Shown one piece after another: positions 32,736-40,911 of a DNA stretch of 64,000 bases. Positions within the stretch are counted from its first letter, which is position 1. Each line of letters starts with the position of its first letter. The stretch spans positions 85,578-149,577 of the forward strand of contig CACJBX010000004.1 in NCBI GenBank assembly GCA_902591755.1, read 5' to 3'. The position numbers and the translations under genes are program-made. This DNA is from an uncultured Pelagibacteraceae bacterium (GTDB lineage: Bacteria > Pseudomonadota > Alphaproteobacteria > Pelagibacterales > Pelagibacteraceae). The notes under the pieces are model-generated. The model had not been told where the DNA came from, did no database searches, and saw nothing but the letters and a program-made list of their open reading frames with translations.

Positions 32736-33305
32736 ATGAATATTTTATTAATAATTGCTGCGATTTTTATAGCCACTGAAACTATTAACCCTGAAGTTGA
32801 TGAGGGGAAAGAAATTCAAAAAAAAGAAGTGGTTACAGAAACAGTGGAAAACAAACCTTCTGAGGAAATAATTTCTGAGGCACAAGTAGCGGCAGAAGCT
32901 GAGGCTAGAGCAGCAGAAGCGCAAGCAGCAGCAGAAGCTGAGGCTAGAGCAGCAGCAGAAGCGCAAGCAGCGGCAGAAGCTGAGGCTAGAGCAGCAGAAG
33001 CGCAAGCAGCGGCAGAAGAAATAAATTACTTAAAGATAGCTTTATACATAGTTCTTTTATTAGCTGTTTTATCAGGTGCATTACTTTATTTTAGGAAAAG
33101 AGATAAGTCGCCATTGGAAAGCAAAGCTGTTCCACTTGAAAGGAAAGATGAACAACTGGTTCAAGAGGATATTCAGCCTGAAAATAAGGAGGTACACCCC
33201 GTTAAACAGGAAGCTCAACCTGAAATTAAAGAAGAACAGCCAATGGATGACACAAATAAAGAACCCACGAATTTCGAAGAAACTAATGAGGATGAAAAAA
33301 AATAA
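32736..33305 (+). CDS. Ala/Glu-rich repeat membrane protein of unknown function
   Basis: A 189-residue protein I do not recognise. Residues 1-14 are hydrophobic (short anchor or signal). Residues about 50-97 are a helical Ala/Glu repeat with units like AAEAEARAAEAQ. Residues about 99-122 form a clear membrane helix ending in RKRDK, and the tail (about 125-189) is acidic, with repeats such as IQPENKEV, AQPEIKEE and EEQP. The layout suggests a periplasmic helical rod, one bilayer crossing and a disordered cytoplasmic tail. The repeat DNA is far richer in GC than its surroundings. It is convergent with nadC. TolA-like or scaffold roles are possible, but nothing proves a function. Confidence 0.6.
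   Translation: MNILLIIAAIFIATETINPEVDEGKEIQKKEVVTETVENKPSEEIISEAQVAAEAEARAAEAQAAAEAEARAAAEAQAAAEAEARAAEAQAAAEEINYLKIALYIVLLLAVLSGALLYFRKRDKSPLESKAVPLERKDEQLVQEDIQPENKEVHPVKQEAQPEIKEEQPMDDTNKEPTNFEETNEDEKK
32889..33020 (+). repeat. In-frame tandem repeat, 39/42-nt units
   Basis: Three consecutive units begin GCGGCAGAAGCT or GCAGCAGAAGCT: 32889-32927 (39 nt), 32928-32969 (42 nt, with one extra GCA) and 32970-33008 (39 nt). A partial fourth follows. The units are almost identical at DNA level, which points to recent duplication or slippage, and all length changes keep the reading frame. Confidence 0.88.
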
Positions 33306-33332
33306 ACATCTTAAATACTCATAAGCATTATC

Positions 33333-34166
33333 TTAAATTTCTAGTTTGAAATCCATAGCAGGAGCACTATGTGTGATACTCCCAACAGAGATTCTGTCAA
33401 CACCTGTTCTTGAAACTGATCTAACATTTTTTAGAGTTATATTTCCAGACGCCTCAGTTTCATAATATTTTTTTGCAAGTTTTACACCCTCTCTAAGACT
33501 CTTAATGTTCATATTATCAAAAAGCACTGTATTGAATTTAAATCCCAAAATTGACTTTAGTTGTTTTAAATTATCGACCTCAACTGTTATTTTTCGTCCC
33601 TTTTTATTTTTAATTGCTTTTTTAACTAAAGATTTTAAATCTGAACTTGCTATGTGATTATCTTTAATTAAATACTCGTCGCTCAGATTAAATCTATGAT
33701 TAGTACCACCACCCAATTTAACTGCATATTTTTGTAATACTCTTAAGTTTGGAATTGTTTTACGGGTACAGCAAATCTTACTTTTGCCTTTAGCATGTTT
33801 CACAAATTTATTAGTGTAACTAGCTATACCTGATATATGAGAAAGAAAATTTAGTGCAACTCTTTCACAAATTAATATATTTTTTGAATCACCTTTGATT
33901 ATAGCAATAATTTGTCCCTTTTTAATCTGAGATCCATCTTTTTTTTTCATATGAAATTGGATCTTGTTGTCAAAAATTTTAAATGTATTTTTAGCAAACT
34001 CTATTCCACCAATTACTCCATTTTGATTTGCTATTATTTTAAATTTTTTAACACTACTTTTCTTTATAAGATTTGATGTGATATCCCCACCTGGATACAA
34101 ATCCTCATTTAATGCAAGCTTAACGGAATTTTCTATGAAACTTTTACTTAAAATTATTTTGGACAC
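33333..34166 (-). CDS. nadC: Nicotinate-nucleotide diphosphorylase (quinolinate PRTase)
   Basis: A 277-residue enzyme joining quinolinate and PRPP to give nicotinate mononucleotide. Motifs: ALNEDLYPGGDITSNLI near the N-terminus, ALNFLSHISGIASYT, CTRKTIPNLRVLQKYAVKLGG and VDRISVGSITHSAPAMDF at the end. The length is normal. It lies 5 bases after nadA on the same strand, so the two share a transcript; nadB, often between them, is absent here. Confidence 0.94.
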   Translation of the reverse strand: MSKIILSKSFIENSVKLALNEDLYPGGDITSNLIKKSSVKKFKIIANQNGVIGGIEFAKNTFKIFDNKIQFHMKKKDGSQIKKGQIIAIIKGDSKNILICERVALNFLSHISGIASYTNKFVKHAKGKSKICCTRKTIPNLRVLQKYAVKLGGGTNHRFNLSDEYLIKDNHIASSDLKSLVKKAIKNKKGRKITVEVDNLKQLKSILGFKFNTVLFDNMNIKSLREGVKLAKKYYETEASGNITLKNVRSVSRTGVDRISVGSITHSAPAMDFKLEI

Positions 34167-34171
34167 AGATA

Positions 34172-35161
34172 TTATCTGCCTATTTCAGCCATTCTCTCTA
34201 CAGACTTTCTAGCTTTTTCGATTATTTCATCTGACATTAAAATTTCATTTGTTTCATTCTTTAAACAATCTAAAATTTTAGGAAGAGTAATTCTTTTCAT
34301 GTGGGGGCATAGGTTGCATGGTCTTATAAACTTAACATTTGGGTTATCTACTTGGACGTTGTCGCTCATAGAACACTCTGTTACCATCATAACTTTTTCT
34401 GGTTGATTGTCTTTTACATATTTTATCATTCCACTAGTCGAACCTGTAAAATCACTTGCATTAATTACGTCCGGTGGACACTCAGGATGCGCTATGACTT
34501 TTATACCTGGATTATTTTTTCTTATTTCATTAATTTCACTATCATTAAACTTTTCATGCACCTCACATGTTCCTTTCCATGAGATAATTTCAACATCAGT
34601 TTGAGAGGCTACATATTTAGCAAGATAATCATCTGGTAAAAAAATTACTTTTTTAACACCCAGTGAATTTACAATTTTAACAGCATTCGCTGAAGTACAA
34701 CAAACATCTGTCTCTGCTTTTACATCTGCTGATGTGTTTACGTATGAAACAACTGGAACACCTGGATTTTGTTTTTTTAATTTTCTTACATCTTCACCTG
34801 TTATTGATGAAGATAAAGAGCAGCCTGCTCTCATATCTGGTAATAATACTTTTTTATTGGGACTCATAAGTTTTGCTGTCTCGGCCATAAAATGCACACC
34901 ACACATTACAATTATATCAGCTTTAGTCTTTGCAGCCTCAACCGCTAACGCAAGAGAGTCTGCGGAAAAATCTGATATTCCATGATATATTTCTGGCGTC
35001 TGATAATTGTGAGCAAGAATAACCGCGTTCTTCTCTTTTTTAAGTTTATTTATTTCATAAATATAAGGTGCGTGAGTGGACCATTCAATTTCAGGAATAG
35101 TCTTTGAAATTTTTTGATAAATTGGCTGAGTTGCTTTTTTAATTTCAGGAGTAAATTCCAT
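34172..35161 (-). CDS. nadA: Quinolinate synthase
   Basis: A 329-residue [4Fe-4S] enzyme condensing iminoaspartate with dihydroxyacetone phosphate. The NadA core is clear: ILAHNYQTPEI, VMCGVHFMAETAKL, DMRAGCSL, IAHPECPPDV and the cluster-binding CNLCPHMKRI. The cluster cysteines fall in the CGVHF, PECPP/CSMSD and CNLCPH regions. It is the first gene of the nadA-nadC pair, about 57 bp from tRNA-Leu, which is transcribed the other way. Confidence 0.94.
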   Translation of the reverse strand: MEFTPEIKKATQPIYQKISKTIPEIEWSTHAPYIYEINKLKKEKNAVILAHNYQTPEIYHGISDFSADSLALAVEAAKTKADIIVMCGVHFMAETAKLMSPNKKVLLPDMRAGCSLSSSITGEDVRKLKKQNPGVPVVSYVNTSADVKAETDVCCTSANAVKIVNSLGVKKVIFLPDDYLAKYVASQTDVEIISWKGTCEVHEKFNDSEINEIRKNNPGIKVIAHPECPPDVINASDFTGSTSGMIKYVKDNQPEKVMMVTECSMSDNVQVDNPNVKFIRPCNLCPHMKRITLPKILDCLKNETNEILMSDEIIEKARKSVERMAEIGR

Positions 35162-35178
35162 AATTTAAATGTATCAAC

Positions 35179-35207
35179 TTGAAAGATAATTGTCATTCAA
35201 TTAATGT
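35179..35207 (+). promoter_or_regulatory. Candidate promoter of tRNA-Leu
   Basis: TTGAAA (35179-35184) and TAATGT (35202-35207) are separated by 17 bp, and the tRNA starts 11 bases later, as expected for a stable-RNA promoter. The -10 match is poor (3 of 6). Confidence 0.35.
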
Positions 35208-35217
35208 GACGCATAAG

Positions 35218-35303
35218 GCGGCCATGCTGAAATTGGTAGACAGGCACGGTTGAGGGCCGTGTGGACCTAGTCCATGAGAGTTCAAATCTCTCTGGCCGCA
35301 CCA
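35218..35303 (+). tRNA. tRNA-Leu (anticodon GAG)
   Basis: The acceptor stem GCGGCCA pairs with TGGCCGC. The anticodon stem CACGG/CCGTG encloses TTGAGGG with anticodon GAG. A long variable arm (TGGACCTAGTCCA) marks it as class II, and CCA is encoded at 35301-35303. It reads CUU and CUC leucine codons. Confidence 0.95.
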
Positions 35304-35304
35304 T

Positions 35305-35661
35305 TTAGATAGCTTTGTTTTTTTTTCTTAAAAACACTAATAATAAACAGCCTTTTTTTGAAAAAGATGAATGTTTTGAACCCGGTTTATACGAGATAAA
35401 ATCACCTTTATTAAAAGTTGTATTATCTTCATCCGTTAGTTCTCCATCCAAAACATAAAATTCCTCATAGTTTTGATGTTTATGTTTAAGACTTCTAGCA
35501 CCGGGAGCCATCTTTAGTACATAACTTCCTACACCAGTATTTTGATTATAAGATATTTTATGCCAACTCATTCCTGAAATTGGTTTTCCATAACTGTTAA
35601 ATGGAGTAAATTTTAATTTTGATGGATTTATAATTTTCCTATTTTTCACTAATTTAACCAA
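35305..35661 (-). CDS. Small cupin-domain protein
   Basis: A 118-residue single-domain cupin. The first cupin motif is represented by GARSLKHKHQNYEEFYVLDGELT, with metal-ligand-type His, His and Glu. The second is the GDFISYKPGSKHSSFS stretch. Small stand-alone cupins bind metals and act as isomerases, dioxygenases or sensors; ChrR-like anti-sigma cupins are another possibility. The substrate is unknown. It overlaps the end of ygfZ by 13 bases on the same strand and is likely cotranscribed. Confidence 0.7.
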   Translation of the reverse strand: MVKLVKNRKIINPSKLKFTPFNSYGKPISGMSWHKISYNQNTGVGSYVLKMAPGARSLKHKHQNYEEFYVLDGELTDEDNTTFNKGDFISYKPGSKHSSFSKKGCLLLVFLRKKNKAI

Positions 35662-36536
35662 TAAGGTTTTAATACTTCAATATTTGCTTCACCACACTTA
35701 AATTCTTTATTGTATTCAAACTCCTTATCCTTAAATTTGATAAGGGCAAAACTAAATTTATTTGCTATCAAAACTTTACCAATTTCTACATTATTAGAGG
35801 TAATTGGGTCATTATTATTTATTGAGCCTTTTTTTACTTGAAGCGGCAATAATCTTTTGTTTAATTTATCTTTATTTTTAATACGTGAAGTATTTTCTTG
35901 GCCAATATAACAGCCCTTCTTAAAATCAATTGCATTAAGTTCCACAAAATTACACTCTATTCCAAATAATTTTTCTTGTAACTGGTCCATGTTGCTTTGA
36001 GGTATACCTAGCTCAAAGCTTAATTTGTAGTATTCATCTATGTTAGAAGATTTAAGTTTCATTTTTTTTAGGGACATGTACAGTTTTTCAAGATTAGCAA
36101 TAATTCTACCCCCCAATTTTTTATTTCTTGGATCAAGAAGAACATGGTCCTCATTATATTTAGTGGTATATCCCAACTCATCTTTTGCACCTTCTATAGA
36201 TAAGAATTTTTCATGATTAAAAGCAGCTACCACAAATTCATTACTAAGATTTAAGATTTCTACATCTGATCTTAGTTTGTACGTAACTAATTTTTTATAA
36301 AGCTGATCGACTATTCTTTTTTCACAATCTAAAATGTATCCATCCTTATGTTTTATTACTATAAAATCAAATAAAAACTTTCCCTGAGGTGAAAGCAAAG
36401 AGGCAAAACAACTTTTACTTTCATTTACCTTTTCAATGTCATTTGAGATTAGGTTTTGTAGAAATTTTTCAGAGTCTGGCCCATTAATATACAAGATACC
36501 CCTGTCCTCTAAAATATAAACTTTTTCTGTATTCAT
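35649..36536 (-). CDS. ygfZ: YgfZ/GcvT-like folate-binding protein (Fe-S maintenance)
   Basis: A 295-residue protein related to the glycine-cleavage T protein (COG0354). The hallmark motif KKGCYIGQENTSR, with the conserved Cys, is present near residue 207. YgfZ-type proteins use folate to help assemble or repair certain Fe-S proteins, such as MiaB, in the cytoplasm. The length fits. It is divergent from the dihydroorotase gene across 42 bp. Confidence 0.87.
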   Translation of the reverse strand: MNTEKVYILEDRGILYINGPDSEKFLQNLISNDIEKVNESKSCFASLLSPQGKFLFDFIVIKHKDGYILDCEKRIVDQLYKKLVTYKLRSDVEILNLSNEFVVAAFNHEKFLSIEGAKDELGYTTKYNEDHVLLDPRNKKLGGRIIANLEKLYMSLKKMKLKSSNIDEYYKLSFELGIPQSNMDQLQEKLFGIECNFVELNAIDFKKGCYIGQENTSRIKNKDKLNKRLLPLQVKKGSINNNDPITSNNVEIGKVLIANKFSFALIKFKDKEFEYNKEFKCGEANIEVLKPYWLN

Positions 36537-36560
36537 AATTGATTAATATATAAATATAAT
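36532..36560 (+). promoter_or_regulatory. Candidate promoter of the dihydroorotase gene
   Basis: TTCATA (36532-36537) and a perfect TATAAT (36555-36560) lie 17 bp apart, 18 bases before the ATG at 36579. The -35 match is 4 of 6, and the surroundings are AT-rich. Confidence 0.42.
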
Positions 36561-36578
36561 ATATCTATTTTCAAAACA

Positions 36579-37883
36579 ATGTTAGATCTAATCATTAAAG
36601 ACGGTGAATGTTATATAAATGGCAATCTTGAGAAAAAAGATATCGGAATATCTAATAATAGAATTGTTGAGATTGGCGATCTGAAAGATAAATCCAAAGA
36701 AACATTTGATGCAAAAGGATTGACTGTTTTGCCAGGTTGTATTGACACTCAAGTTCATTTTAGAGAGCCAGGATCTACTGATGCTGAGGATTTAAATTCA
36801 GGAAGTAAAGCAGCAGTAATGGGGGGAATAACTTCTGTTTTTGAGATGCCAAACACTAATCCACCAACAACAAATTTTGAGGAGTTCGATAAGAAAATTC
36901 AATTAGGAAAAGGAATGTTTTGTAATCATGCATTTTATTTTGGTGCTACAGCTGAAAATTATTCAACACTAGAAAAACTAAAAGGTCTAAAAGGGTGTTG
37001 TGGGATTAAACTTTTTGCAGGCTCTTCAACAGGAAATTTATTGGTTGATAAAGAGAAAGATATAGAAAAAGTTTTTGAACATGCATCTAAAGTAGTTGCT
37101 GTGCACTCCGAAGATGAGGAAATACTCAAGATTAGAAAAAAATTGATAGAAGAAGGCAATGTATTAAGTCATCCAATCTGGAGAAATGAAGAAGTTGCAA
37201 TGTCCTCTACTCGAAGAATTGTTAAAATTGCAAAAAGGTTTAATAAAAGAGCACATATACTCCACATAACTACAAAAGAGGAAATTGATTTTCTTTCTCA
37301 AAATAAGGGATTAATTACTTTTGAAATTACGCCTCAACACTTAACTATTTACTCCCCAGATTGTTATAACAAACTTGGAACTTATGCACAAATGAACCCA
37401 CCTATTAGAGACAAGTCACATTACGATCGTCTCTGGTACGCGGTGAGAAATAATTATAATGATACAATTGGCTCAGATCATGCCCCTCATTTAAAAACTA
37501 ACAAAGATAAGAAATATCCTAATTCTCCCTCAGGAATGCCAGGAGTTCAAACCCTTCTTCCTGTAATGTTAAATCATGTGAACGAGGGTAAATTAAATTT
37601 GAAACAATTAATGAAACTTATTTGTGAAAATCCAGTAAAAATATTTGGCATACAAAACAAGGGATTTATCAAAAAAGGATATGATGCTGATTTTACGATA
37701 GTAGATTTAAATAAAGAAATTGAGATTAAAAATGAAAATATTCAAAGTAAATGTGGATGGTCACCATTTAACGGTGAAAAATTTAAAGGTTTTGCAGTAG
37801 CAACAATTGTTAATGGAAAAATTAAAATGAAAAACGGGAAAATCATAGGCGAACCCGAGGGAAAACCTTTGGAATTTAATTAA
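36579..37883 (+). CDS. pyrC: Dihydroorotase (alphaproteobacterial type)
   Basis: A 434-residue amidohydrolase that cyclises carbamoyl-aspartate in pyrimidine synthesis. Motifs: GCIDTQVHFREPGS, FEMPNTNPPTT, IKLFAGSSTGNL, AHILHITT and IGSDHAPH. The usual HxH metal motif reads QVH, with Gln58 replacing the first His and H60 kept; I recall the same change in other alphaproteobacterial proteins annotated as dihydroorotase. Hydantoinase or allantoinase activity is an alternative, but length and motifs favour dihydroorotase. Confidence 0.82.
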   Translation: MLDLIIKDGECYINGNLEKKDIGISNNRIVEIGDLKDKSKETFDAKGLTVLPGCIDTQVHFREPGSTDAEDLNSGSKAAVMGGITSVFEMPNTNPPTTNFEEFDKKIQLGKGMFCNHAFYFGATAENYSTLEKLKGLKGCCGIKLFAGSSTGNLLVDKEKDIEKVFEHASKVVAVHSEDEEILKIRKKLIEEGNVLSHPIWRNEEVAMSSTRRIVKIAKRFNKRAHILHITTKEEIDFLSQNKGLITFEITPQHLTIYSPDCYNKLGTYAQMNPPIRDKSHYDRLWYAVRNNYNDTIGSDHAPHLKTNKDKKYPNSPSGMPGVQTLLPVMLNHVNEGKLNLKQLMKLICENPVKIFGIQNKGFIKKGYDADFTIVDLNKEIEIKNENIQSKCGWSPFNGEKFKGFAVATIVNGKIKMKNGKIIGEPEGKPLEFN

Positions 37884-37888
37884 TTTTA

Positions 37889-38965
37889 ATGAAAAATAAA
37901 CTGCAGTCTTTTGAAACCTATAGAGGTTTTGCAGCTTTAATGATTGCTGCGGTACACTTTAACGTAAACTCTCCATTATCAACTCATTCTCTAGCAAATG
38001 GTCTTTTTGTTCATTTTTTTTTCACCTTGAGTGGTTTCGTAATGTATTTAAATTATCATAATAAATTCATAGATTTAAATTCAGTTAAAAATTTTCTAAA
38101 AAAAAGATTTTATCGTTTATATCCATTACATTTATTATTTTTAATTATTTTTTTAGTTATTGAAATTAGTAAATACCTTGTACAAATTAAATATGGTTTG
38201 TTAGCAAATAACGTAGCTTTTTCTGTAAATAACTTAAAAACTTTTTTGGGAAATATATTTTTGATACAAACATTTTTTCATGATAATACCTTTAATACTC
38301 CAAGTTGGTCGATTTCTGCAGAATATTATACATATATGATATTTGCTTTAATCTTATTTTTTATTAAAAAAACCAACCTTTTAATTTTTATTTCTTTAGT
38401 GAGTATCTTGGTATTTAGATTAAATTCTGACATAGGTTTAGGTATTGAAAAAACCTATTTATCATTTTTAGATTGTATATACTGTTTTTTTATCGGGGTT
38501 TTTAGTTGCAAAATATATTTTAAATACTCAAGTCTTGAAATATACAGAAAATATTATTCAATAATTACATTTTTCCTATTAATAGTTTCTGGTTTACTTA
38601 TCATAAATATAAGTGGCAAATTTAGTTTTATAATCCCTGTATTTTTTGGCTTATTATTAATTTTTTCAGCAAATTTAAAAAATGAAAATATTTTAGGTAA
38701 AATAATATGTAACAAACTTTTTGTTTATTTGGGTAGCATAAGTTATTCAATATATATGTGTCATTTATTTGTTTTTTGGTGTTTAACGCAGTTTTTAAGG
38801 TTTGTAATTAGATTAGAAACGATTGTGGATGATAATGGAATTACAAAACTTGACTTGAGCTTATTTGAGGCAAATATTATGGTAGTAATATCTTACACAT
38901 TAACGATAGTATTATCTCATATATTATATAATTATTTTGAAAAACGTTTTTATAGACCTAGTTGA
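37889..38965 (+). CDS. Acyltransferase 3 family membrane protein (OafA-like)
   Basis: A 358-residue integral membrane protein with about ten helices. Family motifs: SFETYRGFAALMIAAVHF at the start, KRFYRLYPLHLLFL near residue 72, and TPSWSISAEYY near 137. Members transfer acetyl or other acyl groups to sugars of LPS, capsule or other exported molecules. The substrate is unknown. It is the first gene of a surface-glycan patch and converges on the aminotransferase gene with an 8-base overlap. Confidence 0.85.
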   Translation: MKNKLQSFETYRGFAALMIAAVHFNVNSPLSTHSLANGLFVHFFFTLSGFVMYLNYHNKFIDLNSVKNFLKKRFYRLYPLHLLFLIIFLVIEISKYLVQIKYGLLANNVAFSVNNLKTFLGNIFLIQTFFHDNTFNTPSWSISAEYYTYMIFALILFFIKKTNLLIFISLVSILVFRLNSDIGLGIEKTYLSFLDCIYCFFIGVFSCKIYFKYSSLEIYRKYYSIITFFLLIVSGLLIINISGKFSFIIPVFFGLLLIFSANLKNENILGKIICNKLFVYLGSISYSIYMCHLFVFWCLTQFLRFVIRLETIVDDNGITKLDLSLFEANIMVVISYTLTIVLSHILYNYFEKRFYRPS

Positions 38966-40082
38966 TATTATTAAATTCGACAACCTTGCCGATAACTTTT
39001 TTTATATCTGAACCTTTCATAGTTGGGTAAAAAGGCAATCTTACAAGACCATTATATACTTTATCTGTATTTATCATTGCGGTACGATTAAATTTCTTAC
39101 CAAAAGAAGATTTATGTAATGGAAAATAATGGAAATAACAAAAAATTTTTTTTTTTTTCATATACAGAATAAATTTATCTCTAATTTTCTGATTTTTAAA
39201 AATTAATGCAAAAATATGATAAGCACTTCTATTTTTTTTATCGAACTTAAGTATTTTGAAGTTTTTTGAATTTATTTTTTTTAATCCCAGAAAATAAAAA
39301 TTCCATATCTTTTTTCTCAAATTTTGAATCCTATCTGATTTTTTAAGCTGAGAAAAAACGAGTGCTGCTGGTAACTCTGCCGATCTAAACTCAGACCCTA
39401 TATCTTTCCAAGAATAATATTTCTTTTTATTTGATATTAAGGATCTATCAGTACCTTTATCCAAAATTATTTTTGCTCTTCTTTTAAATTTCAAATTATT
39501 GATAGATAATGCACCACATTGTCCACCGACTAGATTTTTTGTTTCATGAAAACTAAATGTACCGAAGTCACCTATTGTGCCTAAATATTTTTTTTTAAAT
39601 TTACCTCCAAATGAATGCGCACAATCCTCAATTAAAAATAAATTATTTTTTCTTTTTAACTCCAAAAACTTATCCATATTACAAGAATTTCCACCATAAT
39701 GTACTACAATTATAGCTTTAGTTTTTTTATTAATTTTTTTTTTTACAGATTTAAAATCCAAATTTGCATCATCTAAGTTTACATCCGCAAATACAGGTTT
39801 TGCACCTCTCAATAAAACAGCATTAGCGGTTGATGTAAAAGTATATGAAGGCATAATTACTTCGTCATCTTTTTTAAGATTTATTAAAATCATTACAATT
39901 TCAAGAGCACTTGTGCAATTTTGAGTTAACGCAACAAATTTAGATTTTATTTTTTTCTTTATGTAATTTTCACATTGTTTTTGAAAATACCCATCTGCAT
40001 ATTTATTATTCTTAAAAACACTATCTACATATTTTTTGTCTTCCGATGTTACAAATGGCCTATTGAAATCAATTATTTTCAT
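38958..40082 (-). CDS. DegT/DnrJ/EryC1 sugar aminotransferase (WecE-like)
   Basis: A 374-residue PLP enzyme that aminates nucleotide-linked keto-sugars. The PLP lysine is K182 in FGTFSFHETKN, and the HETKN context is like WecE, which makes dTDP-4-amino-4,6-dideoxygalactose. MPSYTFTSTANAVLLRGAKPVFAD and EDCAHSFGG are also family motifs. It probably makes an amino sugar for the surface glycan. It shares a 1-base overlap with the upstream glycosyltransferase gene on the same strand. Confidence 0.85.
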   Translation of the reverse strand: MKIIDFNRPFVTSEDKKYVDSVFKNNKYADGYFQKQCENYIKKKIKSKFVALTQNCTSALEIVMILINLKKDDEVIMPSYTFTSTANAVLLRGAKPVFADVNLDDANLDFKSVKKKINKKTKAIIVVHYGGNSCNMDKFLELKRKNNLFLIEDCAHSFGGKFKKKYLGTIGDFGTFSFHETKNLVGGQCGALSINNLKFKRRAKIILDKGTDRSLISNKKKYYSWKDIGSEFRSAELPAALVFSQLKKSDRIQNLRKKIWNFYFLGLKKINSKNFKILKFDKKNRSAYHIFALIFKNQKIRDKFILYMKKKKIFCYFHYFPLHKSSFGKKFNRTAMINTDKVYNGLVRLPFYPTMKGSDIKKVIGKVVEFNNIN

Positions 40083-40876
40083 TATTTGTAAAAACTAGTC
40101 AAAAATTTTGTAATTAAGTAATCAAAATTATAATTAAAAGACATACTCCCTTTTAAAATTTTTTTCAAATACTCAAATGAGTCGTTTCTTCTTTTAAACC
40201 AATTTTTTCCTAAAAATTGATATTTTTTTGACTCTCCTAAACTCTCATAAAAAGTTAATTTTTCGCTTAATGTGTAAAATGACTCTTGATTAAAAAAAGA
40301 ATACACACCCATTCTAAAGCCCATCCAAACATTTTCAAAATTGTTTAAATACTTTTTGTTTGCTTCTAAGAAGTCTATCATAAATTTTTTTCTAAAAGAG
40401 ATGCAGCTCTCTGGAGCTAAATAAGGCCAAAAACTCATTGGATTATTTTTATTTGTCTTTTTAAATTTTTTTTTACCTTTAATATGAGGTAAGTTTTGAA
40501 CAAAGTTTATTTTTCTGTTTTTTTGGAAGACTTTTAAAATTTTTTTTATTTTACTTTTGTGAAAAAAATCATCGCTATCAAGCAAACATATGATAGTCCC
40601 TTTTGATTTTTTAAAAATAGTGATGTACCCATTCATAGCATTTAAAGCGGCAAACTTTTTCTTATTTTTTTTATTAAAAAATATTTTTATTTTTTTATTA
40701 TTTTTAAATTTTTTAATAATGTCTCGAGAATTATCGGTTGATCCGTCATCAAATATTAAAATTTCAAAATTTTTATAAGACTGATCTAGACAAGAACTTA
40801 CAGCTCTTGAAATAAGTTTTGCGTTGTTGAAATTAATGATTAAAATAGAAATTAATGTATTTTGTATTTTCATCAA
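40082..40876 (-). CDS. Family 2 glycosyltransferase
   Basis: A 264-residue GT-A enzyme. The N-terminal pattern ISILIINFNNAKLISRAVSSCLDQSYKNFEIL and DDGSTDNS is typical of GT2, and the DXD-type metal motif is LLDSDD near residue 101. There is no membrane helix. It transfers a sugar from a nucleotide donor to an unknown acceptor, probably a surface glycan. Very Lys/Asn/Phe-rich, it reflects local GC even lower than the housekeeping genes. It is divergent from the GT4 gene across 35 bp. Confidence 0.8.
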   Translation of the reverse strand: MMKIQNTLISILIINFNNAKLISRAVSSCLDQSYKNFEILIFDDGSTDNSRDIIKKFKNNKKIKIFFNKKNKKKFAALNAMNGYITIFKKSKGTIICLLDSDDFFHKSKIKKILKVFQKNRKINFVQNLPHIKGKKKFKKTNKNNPMSFWPYLAPESCISFRKKFMIDFLEANKKYLNNFENVWMGFRMGVYSFFNQESFYTLSEKLTFYESLGESKKYQFLGKNWFKRRNDSFEYLKKILKGSMSFNYNFDYLITKFLTSFYK

Positions 40877-40911
40877 ATTAGGTTTATATAACTCACATTA
40901 TATATAGAATA

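Noticed and set aside
32748..33005. Minus-strand reading frame of 85 codons rich in Cys, Ser, Phe and Leu
   Set aside because: It is the antisense of the Ala/Glu repeat; the odd composition comes straight from complementing GCA/GAA codons, and it has no supporting signals.
32889..33020. Possible CRISPR-like repeats
   Set aside because: The units are contiguous, in frame, with no unique spacers; this is a coding tandem repeat.
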